Assembly (NCBI RefSeq): GCF_036417845.1
Contig: NC_089985.1
Coordinates: 26,308,583 to 26,372,582 of the forward strand
Reading direction: 5' to 3'
Length of the DNA: 64,000 nucleotides
DNA from: Apteryx mantelli
Lineage: Eukaryota > Chordata > Aves > Apterygiformes > Apterygidae
Under the pieces are notes generated by a model that did no database searches, was not told where the DNA came from, and was given only the letters and a program-made list of their open reading frames with translations. Position numbers and translations under genes: made by a program. Positions within the stretch are counted from its first letter, which is position 1; each line of letters begins with the position of its first letter. Positions 37,801 through 49,800 of the stretch are shown piece after piece.

Positions 37801-40800
37801 TGTTTCTCCTCTGCTTTCTTGCTATTGCTACCATCACAGAACCTTAGGTAGTGTCCTAAATACTATATTGTGCTCACCAGTTATGATTAGGAAGCAACAC
37901 TGCATGAGGTTATGTTTTTCCTTGCAATTACTACAGTTCTACTCGTGTTAATGATAGGAGAAATTTTAGAGAGGAAATAAGATAATACAGACATAGCATG
38001 TGAAATGAGGGGAAAAGAAATCTTGATCATGTTAGCCCTCTTGCATTATGCTGCACCCCAAAAATTGTTTTCAAGATTTTCACCAGTGCTGTTTAGTGCG
38101 AGTGTAGTTTTGGGTTTTTTTCGTATTGTTTTGCTGTAAACAGGTATCAGAAGAATGTAATTGTAAAAGTATTCTTGCTATTCTTGCACTTCTTGGTTCA
38201 TATATCTGGCTTTGGAGTACTTATATCATTATTCTCCATTATTTAAATAATTATTGTGGGTCAGTAAATGTGACATGAAATCTCATTGTCAGACAAAATG
38301 TGGGGACTTGCTGCCATTGAAAGGGGAAGTCCTGCTCTTCTTCCCTCCCCACCCCACTCCAACAACTCTCTCAGCTGTTTGTTAACTGTGGCACACATGA
38401 CATTTTAGTGAGCTGGTTTAGTTCACTAAACCAGAAGACAGCTATTCATGTTGTTGCTGAAATGATTTTCTGCTGGTTCAGTTTCCTGAAACTGCATGTG
38501 AACAAGCTGAGGCAGTTGAGGACACTGAAGCAGGAACACCTATTTTGGCAATAGCAGATCATTAGATATCAGCTCAATAATTTCTGGAAGCCTCACCCTG
38601 GGCACAACATTTATTTGGGTCAGGTTCTTGACTCCAGTTGGCTAAAACTAGTTCAGGTATCAGTGAAGACAAAATAACTGGGTTTTAAATCTAGTGTATG
38701 TTTCCTTGATAGCTAACTGGAATTGAATTTAGGCCACTAATCTGATGGGATTTTTGCAAATGTATACAGAGAAGTTTCTTCGTTTCAAGGAACAGCTTGT
38801 GAGACATCAGGAAGTTGCTTATTCTTAACTGGAGATAAAAGCTGGCATCATTGCCAGAAGAGCGGTCAGAGTCGATACATGATTGTTACAGACAGCTAAA
38901 ATAGGGATGAAGGTGTCATTAAGAAATGTATTTAAAAAAAAAAAAAAAAAAGACAGGATGACTTCCCCCCCTTCTGGTCTCCAACCAGAAAATTTTTTCT
39001 TCTTTTCTTATCTCTCTCTAATTTTGTTAAGCAGGGCAATGTGGTCTCCTGTGGGTCTGAAGACTGAGGGGGATATTTGGATAACATGGTCACTTGACAA
39101 TAATTACATGTAAAGGCAAATAGATAAATGCAGTAGCATCTGAATATTTACGTATTTTTATGTTGATTCACACTTTGAAACATCCTTTTTGTTTGTAGCT
39201 ATGGATGTTCTAAATTATGTTGGTAGAGCTGATGGGAAGAGAGGTGCATGGAGGACTGATAAGACAGAAGCCAGGTGAGCTCGTAGTTGTTTCATAGCAA
39301 TGTTAACTGAAGCGTATATAATGGATGTCATGTTGTTATTGTAAGATTTCTGCTTCTAGAAATGAAGAAGAAATGTACAAAGCTCTGTTAAATGATTATG
39401 AACAACGCCAAAAACAGCTCTTAATGGAAAATGCTGAGCTGAAAAAAGTTCTTCAGCAAATGAAGAAAGAGATTATTTCACTTCTCCCACCACAGAAGCA
39501 GAAACCTAAAGAAAGGTCTGAAGATGGGCCGGTAAGTATTCTTCAGTTAAAATTAAATGTGTGTGCTGGCTTGCTAAAGTGCTAGAGTCATTTGATCATA
39601 GACGAATGATAAACTCCCTGTTGCCAGACCTGCAGTGGGTTGCACATCATGTGTAGTGCTTGACATTCCTCCCTGTTAAGATGTCCTGCCTCTGCCTTTG
39701 GACAATTTCCAGTCTATTCTGCCCGGTCAGTCTATGGAAAGCTTGCAAGTTTATTTTAAATGGATTTTAGATGTAGTAGTTACCTATATTTAATTCTATA
39801 ATAACAATGCATTTTGGATGTTGTGTGTCTTCCATACTAAGATGTTGAAATTAGCTTTCAAGGTGCTTATGGAAGGAAACCAGGCTTCCCATAGAAACCG
39901 TGGAGTTGGGAGGTATAATTAGGGTGGGCTCCTACAGTCCACAGATTAGATGAGTTATTAGTTCTTTTAATGGAGGTGCTGGTATGTTCTAGGAAAATGT
40001 TTGACTTCCAAGTAAAATGGCTTGGGTTTCTTGTTTTGTTTCCTGGTTCTAAGTGTTACTTTGTTTACATAGGATGCTTCATTTATATGAAAACAGCATG
40101 TTTATTGTTTAGCAGAGAGTTTATTTAATCCTTTTGCTAATTCTCTGCCAGAAGTCACAGTTCTGTTTTGATGTCAGAGTTAAGTGGGGAATAATTTAAA
40201 AGGCTAACTGAGCTTCCTCTCAGGAATGAAAGAAAGAGGGTCCTCAAACACTAACAGGAGTTGAAACGCAGAGAACAAGCCCACAAGTTAGATTCTAGGA
40301 ATCATTCAAAACTGATGGTGTTGTAGTAATAGAATATTATGTAAGAGAATATGCATGCTCTACAAAACAGGGTATGAAGCTATTTCTATTACAGAAAATA
40401 GCACATGTCAGTATGTAAGAATATGTATGGATGCACCCTGACATACATTGCTGTTTCCATAGAGTTTAGTACTTGTTATTTCAAAAGGCCTGCTGTCCAG
40501 ATGGAGTTGCTGTACTATTACCTTTATTTCTGAGCTACCTCTGGTGAATCTGTCCAGCTCCAGAATGTGCTGTGTAGAAATAACCAGTCTAGTGCCTTTT
40601 TTTTTTTTTTGTAAGACATGAATAAACTCTTCTTAACTTCACTAGATGACTTACATCTTAAACCACACAGAGTGACTCCCATGTGTATTTAGTGAAGTAG
40701 TTAGTAACGTGCAGTGTACTCACCTTTGCCTTAAAAGTTCATGTTGGAAATCAGTAGACTTAATCTATTACTACAACTCAGCAACATGGAGTGATCATCT

Positions 40801-43800
40801 GTAGCAGGTCTTTGGTGCAGCATACAGTATAAAACATACTCAGATTCCAGTTCTGTAGGTGGTCCTTTTGCTAGTTAGGACTACAGGGAAACCAGCAGAT
40901 TTTGGCATAAACTTGAGTACACTTGTGAAAATGCAGTGATGGGAATGGGGCCTGTATGAACTTGCACAGTGAGGCAAACTTGGGGAAAAACTGGGACTTA
41001 GCACTGTGAAATACACCCTTCTTGGGTGATTAAGACAAGTGATTGTAAAATGTTAACTGTTGCAGCATTAATAGTCTATTAAAAAATAATAAAAGCCTGC
41101 ATTGAAACTCACTTCCAATTAGTCATCTTGTAATAGTACTAATTAACCAAATTTAGAAGGAGAACTACTGACTAGGCAACAGTAATTTCTAATAGTAGAA
41201 TAATAAAAGAAGTAATTATTAGATGCAATTCTGAAGTGTAGTTATTTCAGCAGGATTGTAAGGGCATTTGCTGTTTAGTCTGCTACATTAAACTAGAGAA
41301 GGCATGAATTTAAAAACACTAAGGTGTTTAACTAGACCTGGGTTTTGCCATTATCGTGACAAATTACTCATTTTTTCCCCCCATTTGTCAAATTCATATA
41401 AACAGGGGAAAAAAATGCCAAAAATGATCATCTTGCAGGAGAAATGAATTTTAGATGAATTTTAGAAATGAATTAGATTTACAGTCTATCCCACAATGTT
41501 CTTACATTGATTAGTCTTTTGTTTAGAAGTACTGATTTGCTTTGTGAATGTATGAAAATAAAGTTCTATTTAAAACATTGCTCCTGATAGTTCATGCTTG
41601 TTTGTGGCTTTTTTGACATTTTGGTATGAAATCTGAACTTGTGTTCAATTTCTTGCACAAGAAAAAAGAATATTTTTATTTGGAAATGCTAAATTCTTCT
41701 TAAAAGGAAACATATACCTTGGAGTGTGGCAGCTGCTGATGTAGTCACATCAGTCATCATTTTGCTTCCCATCACAAAATAACAACCATGAAACCAGCTG
41801 GACTGGTCCTTGCTGTGCAACTAGGAACCAAGTAGCCTTGAAAACTGTCTTGTTTGGGTTAGTCAGCTCTTGGCTCCCAAAGTTAAAGCTTTAAGAGCCT
41901 GCTTCTAGCTAAGCTGCTGGGCTACTGTCCCTAGAGTAGGAACCCTGGGTACTGTGGGAAAAAATCCCAGAAAACTACAGAGCCCCAGAAATGATGGCTG
42001 AAGGGGAGTCAGTGTGGCAGGATTTTTTAGGGTTTGTGTTCCTCAGAACCGTCTGCATGGTGGGTCTGGTGAAGAGGCTGGTGTTCAAGAACCTCCCTTC
42101 TACCACGAGTTCTGTCAGAAGCAGCATGTTTCCATTAGAGCGTTTGTTTTCGATGAGCTGCAGTTTTTTAATGGTGGAAGCTGGAGTCTTGTTTTGACTG
42201 ATTTACAGTAATACAGTGATCATAGAAGCTTGCTTACATTAAAGGGAAGTAAAGTATTTCAAGTTATGTGTAGGAGGATTTTTACCTGTGTGTTATTTTG
42301 CTATTTTTAAGTTAAAATGTGGATAATACAAACCTTTGCCTGAATAACTTAATAGTGGTTTAAAACAAATGACCTTGGACATACTTTGCAATGCTTGTTC
42401 ATACCTGTGGTTGGGTCTTCATTACTTATGCTGAGTAAAGTGAGATTATTGGAATGCAGAGTTTGGGACTAAGATATTTTTAAGCTCACAATAAAAATGG
42501 TAATATTACCACAGTGATATCCAGAAGCCTAGTCCAGATTAGGCTTTCATTGTGTTAGCATATATATGTGTAAGTAAAGCAAGAAAATGTTCCTTTGTGT
42601 AGTGATACAAAATACTAAAAACACTGCTTTCTTTTTTAGCTGTTGTTTTGCTCCATGAGATCTCCTAAACTCCAGCTTTAAAAGAGAAAGTGTTACTGCA
42701 TCTGTAGATGAATTATTATGGCCCCTTTGAACTTCTCATTTTTGTATTTCCCATCTCATTTTTCTTACCTACTTATGGATTGAAGGGCTTGTAGATAATT
42801 GGGAGGAGTAGGGTATTTATGCCAGGTACTTAAGCAGCTTTTTAACTTGGATCTAAACTGCTCTGAGCTAGTCTTTTTGTCTTGACCATTTAGAGATTTT
42901 TCTCTATTAGTTGTGCTAGAACACATTCAAGTTTGATGCTCAAACAGCAAAGTAAAATGGAAGTGGGAGAGGGAAGTTCTAGTTTTACTGTGCCTTCAGT
43001 GTGTTGTGGCTTTTTTTATCATGGAGAAGAATAACACAGGAAGAAATTACTTAATCTGGGGGGGGGGGAGGGGGGAAGGTCTTTACAGATAATGCAAACA
43101 CCATCTTTGTTGTCTTAAATCTTGTCCATGCTGCATAGTGAGCCTGGGCTTCTGGATCTGATTGTCTTATGGGCAGTCACCACATTAGTCTCACAGCAGA
43201 ACTTCTCAGTAATCTGAAGTTCAATGGCTTGAAGATGTGTTTGAGTGAGATGTATTTGAGTCTTGCTAGCTGATGCACTGTCTCTCTGTTGGAGGTTTGG
43301 GGACTGCCTGCTTCTGTCTCTTAGGCATTATGCAATCAGGGAACCAAGCTCCCTGACAGCCAAATTTCCCTGGATGGAAAAATCTCTTTGCTATCTCTAA
43401 AGGTTCTCACTTTCTTCAGTTAATTAAACCCATATACATAAATAAGTAAGTAAATATTTAGAGTTGAAGGGCGGTTGGAAGCAGCCTCTCTTTCTGCTTT
43501 TACAGGTACTGTCGGACTTGGAGGAGGATATTGGAGAATTAAATAAAGAGAATATGTGGGAACTGTCTTGTGAAACTGTGCGAGAGCAGCTTACCAACAG
43601 CATTAGAAAACAATGGAGAATGTTGAAAAATCATGTTGAAAAGCTGGATAACCAAGGTGATGCTCAACTGTATTACACGTACATACAAATTGTTACTGAT
43701 AATTCCATTCTGGTACCATCTTTTTAGGCTTTACTCAATTGAGTATCAGTCTAAGCTAAAAGGAAGCTAAAATGGAAGGATTGTGATCTAGTAAACTTTC

Positions 43801-46800
43801 TGAAAGGACTTGTGACTGGCATTTTCTGTGTGAGTTTTAACTGAGAGAAGTTAAGGAAACAACTGTATAGCATGCCTGGTATCCCGGGAAAGGAGACGGT
43901 TATAGTTGGTGCAGGAAACAACAACTTTCTCAAGAAATATTTTTTTTTTCTCTAGAAGATGCTTGTTCTGTAATAAATACAGTTGTTATCTTACCCCACC
44001 TCCTGTTCAAGTAACACAGATATAACAATTAGAAATAATTGGTAGCAAAATAAATCTAAATCCTTCTAAGAGCTCAGGCTTGTCATGGCCATACTGCTGA
44101 GGCTCATGCTGGCATTCTAGAGTGAACTGACTGGTGATATGGTGCTGGACTCTCCTTATTTCCAGCTGTTGAATAGCATTAAAAGACAGCTAAAAATATA
44201 TAAAATTCTTTCCTAGTATTATTTTTCCATGTAAGCATATGCTGCTGCTACCACAGGGGTATTTGCAGTCAAGAATAAGACTGAGAAGGTCATGCATGCA
44301 ATTACAAATGAAAGAGCAGATGGTCTATGAAAAAATTTCTTTCTTAAAATGTTTACATTGTGGAAAAGATTTTAAGAACACAAGTTCTGAGTAATACTTG
44401 ATTTGGTGTAACTAACTGAAACAGCTGTAAGTAGCAGGGGAAAAGTGCTTCAAGTACTTGCAGTTGTTTTCTTTTGGTCAGTTTGTTTTTTGAATTTATG
44501 CAGATGAATTATGCAGAATTTTTAGTCCTGTAGGATTCAGTTAATGTTCAAACATTGATATCAGAGGATCAAAATTTGACTTACAGTAACCTTGATAGCA
44601 ATGTGTTGCCACATCTGCATGAAATTAAAATAATGCAATATATAATTATACAAAATAAATAAATTTATCTAATTCATTTGCTTGGTAGGGTAAAAATATG
44701 TGTGATGTTCTAACTGTTAGCCCTGTTTTTCCTGCACAGAACATGAAGAATGCAAAGGCTTTTTTTTATCTGCAAAAATACATGTATATGTCTGTCTGTG
44801 TGTGTGTGTCTGTCTGTGTGTGTGTGTCTGTCTGTATATATGTATTTATATAGTTGGTATCGTATATTTATGAACACATATGCCCTTCAAAAGTGGGCTC
44901 AGAAGAATAGAGTTAATAGCATGTGAGTGAAAAGTCTTCAGTTATCCTAACTTCTTTTAAATAGCTGGTGAAATGAGGGGTTTTTTTTATATATATATGA
45001 CTCTATTGCAATGCAGACTCATGATTACTCATGATACCTCAGGGAATGTAAAACAGCTATAAGATGTTTTATTGCCATTTTTCTAAACTGGATTTTGTGC
45101 CTGATTTACATATGTAGTACCAAACCTGGATCTCTGTCTCTGTTAGAAGTAATTTTGAATCCACTCTATGTATGTAGTGTCTTCTGTGTTTCTAGAAAAA
45201 CAAATACAGCTTAATTTTTACTATTGTTCCCAGTGATGTGAGGGATTTCTTACTTGTTTGTAAGTAGCTTTTTTTTTCCCCCCCCCCCGTTAGTCTCACG
45301 TGTACATTCAGGGGCTTTGAATGACAAAGATGTAATTTCAAGAGAAGATCATGAACTGGAAACGGAAAAGCTAGAGTTAGAAATTCAGCAATGTAAGGAA
45401 ATGATCAAAACTCAGCAACAACTCTTACAGGTAGCAGGCTTTAACTTATGTTATCTTTCTTATATGAATCTAAGCCTTTCTTTAATGGGTCGCTTCTTTC
45501 ATCTCTGAGCATTTCACTATTCACTGATAATGCTTTCTAAATAAAATGTTTTGGTGTTTGACCTGAGTTACAGGGATGTTAGTGGGTTGGTTTGTAGGTT
45601 TGTAACTTTGAGCTGGTGAGCCTGGAAGGAAGAATCTGGGAGATAAAGGTTAGGAAAGCTGATGTCTGAACAGGGTCATTTTGCTTACTGTCTGCAAACT
45701 CTGCCCTCCCCCCCAACCTGGCATTATGGCATTGTTTCTGTGTTAAACTTAGCGATTTTTTGATAAAACTTTGCATAAAACTGAATCTATGGAAATCCTA
45801 ATAGTAATTACTAAATTCATGTTTTTGTCTTTTGTTGCTTTATATCTGCAGCAGCAGCTTATGTCTCCCTGTGATGATGATACTACTCTGTTACTACAAG
45901 ACTGTTATTTGTTGGAAGAAAGAGAGCGTCTTCAGGAAGAATGGAGACTATTTCGAGAACAAAAAAAGAATTTTGAGAAAGAACGAAGAAGTTTTACAGA
46001 AGCTGCTATTAGATTAGGACTTGAGGTATTAGAAAAGTGGAAAGGTATTAGAAAAGGGAACTCATATGGAAGATGAGTTCCTGTTGTTGCAGTAAAACTA
46101 CATAACACACAGTAAAGTGCAGCCATCCAACAATATCGGTTTGCTAACATCTTTATACAGAAAGCTCACTCTTCTCATTTTACTGTGCAAAACTTATCTT
46201 TGGACATTATAGGAGATCATTCTGTTGTCATTTTAAAAAATGAGCTTTTCAAATGTGTATTTGAAAATACAGTTACTTCAACTGGAATAACCCATTCTTC
46301 TGTTATCAGTCTTGGCTTTTGAAACATCCAGATATTTTCAAAACCCAATCGACTTATTTTTACTTGAAATTGGATGCTGTTTTACCTTGGTTTCCTAAGA
46401 AAGAAAGGCTTGTGCAAATTTCAGTCAGATTTGGCTGAGGGACTGAGTTCTCAAAGATATCAAATTCTTAAACTTTTGTGAAAATTAGTGGCTATGCAGA
46501 AACCCAAATTAACCGCTGCCTTTTCCTCAGTAGGGACATTATCTGTTCTGTTCTTGTATTTAAGCTGCCAATAAACACACACATACTGGAAAGCGGTCAG
46601 GGTAGATGTGTCTCTAAACTAGCCATAGCATGTGTGTCCTTTTGTCCAGTCAGGAGTTAGGGCCAAGAGCATGAAGGGGATTACAAGCTTAGTGGGGAAG
46701 GGAGGTTATGGTGATGTGGTGGTCATGAAGCTATGATGGTACAGATATGACAGGACAAAAGTATATTGAAGAATGAAAAAGAAGGAACAACTTACAGGTT

Positions 46801-49800
46801 TACTGCTTACAGAATTACTTGCTTTAACATGCAGATGAAAAGGTTGAGGTGGGGTGTGACTGAAATTTATAACACTGTGGATTCAGTTGGTCAGGTGAAA
46901 GCAGTACTGTTATTCACCAAATCCCTCAAGATTAGAACTAGAGGGCACTCATTGAAAGTGGCTGGAAATCAGTCCAAAACATATAAAAGAGGGTACTTTT
47001 TTACTCATCGGTTAGTGGGCTTCTGAATTTTACTGCCACAGGAGATTGTGGAGGCAATCAATATCAGGTTCAAAAAGCAGTTGGCTAAACTCCTGAACAA
47101 CACATCCACAAATGGATACTAAAAGGAGGAGCCAGGGAGGTACCCTCTAACATCTCTAATCAAGTGACTTTGGAGGAACTCTGAGGGGAATGGACAAAAA
47201 GTGGCCAGGCCCATATGATCTCCCTAAACAGCATCTCCTGCAGTTGCTGTTGGAGACAGAATGCTGAGCAGGGTGGACAACTTGTCTGACTGAGGACAGC
47301 GGGGTTTTTTTGTTTTGTTTTTACGTTCCTATGCTGTAAAATTTACTGTAGAAAACATAAAATACTTTGGGTTTTACTTGAAGTACCAGTGCAACACTGG
47401 TTCACATAGTGAAAAATATTGACAGTACATGTATAAACACATACTCTCCAACTTTCTCATTTCATTTTCATTTGAATGAGTTTATGAATTTCATGGTGGA
47501 CCTTGAATTCAGCTTTAAAAGTCATGAGGAGTAATAAATGATAATAGTTTGTCCAGAAATGTTGAAGGCTGCATTGCAGCATAAGTGTAATTGCTTATGC
47601 TTCTACTTGTTAAAATGCTTAAGTATAAAAGGAGAAGCAATATTGTACGCTCTGAAGATGTTTGTGGAAAACTTTGCGTTGGGGTTGAGCTTGCTCTGTT
47701 TTCTACTGGTTTAGAAGGAAGAATTTTGCATAATGGAGACATCCTGTTTCACTGATGTTTTTGGAGGAAGAATAGTTGTCTCTTGTTTCTAGAGCCGTTG
47801 GATCTTCTGAAGGTTGTCTATAGCCATTATTTTCCTCTTCCCTGCTCACAGAGCTATTGGAAAAGGAAACATCCCCTTCTACCTAGTTTTGAATGGAAGT
47901 AATCAGTGCTATTTTCAATGTTGTTTTTTTGTCTGTTTAAGAGAGAGCTCAGGGTTGAGGTAATCCTTACTGGCAGCTGCCCAGAAATGGGGGGGTACCT
48001 CCAAGAGGTAGTGCTACACTGCAAAAAAAGTGCAGAAGGTGGTGACAGGAGATTGTGTGTCAGTGGCCTCAAGAACAGTAAAATGAAAGGATTAGTCAGA
48101 CCTCTGTGAAACAAACCATGGGGTTTGGCCTGTAAACACCTCTTCAGCTAATCCTTGTGGGATTCAAAAGCTTGCTCACACAGTTGTAATTCTTTGTTAA
48201 ACTGCTGGCTCTTCTTAATTATATGTACATGTTATGCTTTGATTTTTAGATAAAATAGCATTGATTTAATGTGGATTAAGCTTGTTCCAGTTGTCATAAA
48301 TTTAAGCGGCATTTCTTTTCCTAGAGAAAGGCTTTTGAAGAAGACAGAGGAGCATGGTTGAAACAACAGTTCTTAAGTATGACTACTGATTACAAGCACT
48401 CTGAAAATGTGACAACTCCAAGTGCCTTCTTAGGAAGCAAGTATTCAGTTTACATTATGTTACTGTAATGTCTTTTTTCTTTGTAACTGGAACATGCAAA
48501 TATGAACAAAAATGAAACTATTCTTGGGGGAGGAAGAAAAAAAAAAAAGGAAACACCTTCCCAAGACAAATTTCACCATATACCTGTATATGTTTATATC
48601 TGTCAGGGCAACTGTTGGTTCAAAAGCTCCTTAGAAAGGGGATCCAAATAACCCATTCATATCTGTATAATGAACTTTTATTTGAGAAGGGATCTTGTGA
48701 AAGTCAAGTACATGACAGCAGAACTGTTAAGAACAGAGAACACTTGGAATTACTGAATTAAGTTAAATCTGGGAATATTAATTGTCAATGCAGTGATAAA
48801 AACGATGACCTACAGATATCTAAACAGATTAGAAGCAACTTTTGGAAACAAAAACATTGTAATGGGGGGAAGAAGGCATTCGCTATTTGAGATGAGATAA
48901 CACTAAACATGTAAACATGTGCATATACATATTTGGTAGAAAATAATGACTTGGAAAAAGGAGTAGTGGAAGAACTTAATGATAATGAAAAATGGAGTGA
49001 TAGACGATTGAATTTCAAGATTCAAATCTTAATATGGGAGTAATTTCTTCTCAAAAAGATAATGAAAATATGGCTATATGAGTGTTTTATAACATGTTTA
49101 TAGTTTGGGCTATAATTTTTATTTTAAATATTTTTAACTTCTTTTTCACAACTTTTTTCTTTTGAACTGATAAGTTGATTTCCCCCCCCCCCCCCCCCAA
49201 ACAAATGCTTGAATAAGCATGTATGATGTTTTGGTCTTCACCACTGAGCTGTGGTTACTTTTAAGGAAGGGGAAAAAAAAGAGAAAAAATAACAACAATC
49301 TTTGTTAAATGGATTCTTCTTGTGGGAGCCAACATTTAAAGATAAATGTGTGAAACAGCTGGCAAGTAAACATAGGTGCTTGAGTTTGTATTCTTGGTAG
49401 ATGAAGTAGCCTGCCTCTTGTGTTCTGGCTCCTCCTTGTTTCTCATTTTAATCTGCAATTCCTGTAGCCCATCTGTATGCTTTCTGTAAGTGTGAAATGA
49501 TCTTCCATAGTAGGAAAATGTTTATATTTAGGGACAGAATTGAGATTGTTGGGATATTGCTCATGAAGAATGACTTGATTTAATGGTCTGTGAGTAACTT
49601 GGGAGATCTGTGTAAGCTTGTATGCCAAAGCTTTTGATTTGTAATTTCCTTTTTTCCAATTTTTAGTGTTTCTGGATGCATTTAATGCAGTATTTTCTTT
49701 TCTAAATTGCATTCTTCAATCTTATGAATCCCAATTTTTATGCTACTGGATAATAGTAAGTTTAAAAAAAAAAAAAAAGCCACGCAGACTCACTACTATT

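Noticed and set aside
48441-48446. GT donor for the SSX2IP exon at 48325
   Set aside because: Using it adds five bases and puts the next exon into a frame that stops at once. The GC donor at 48437 keeps frame and homology.
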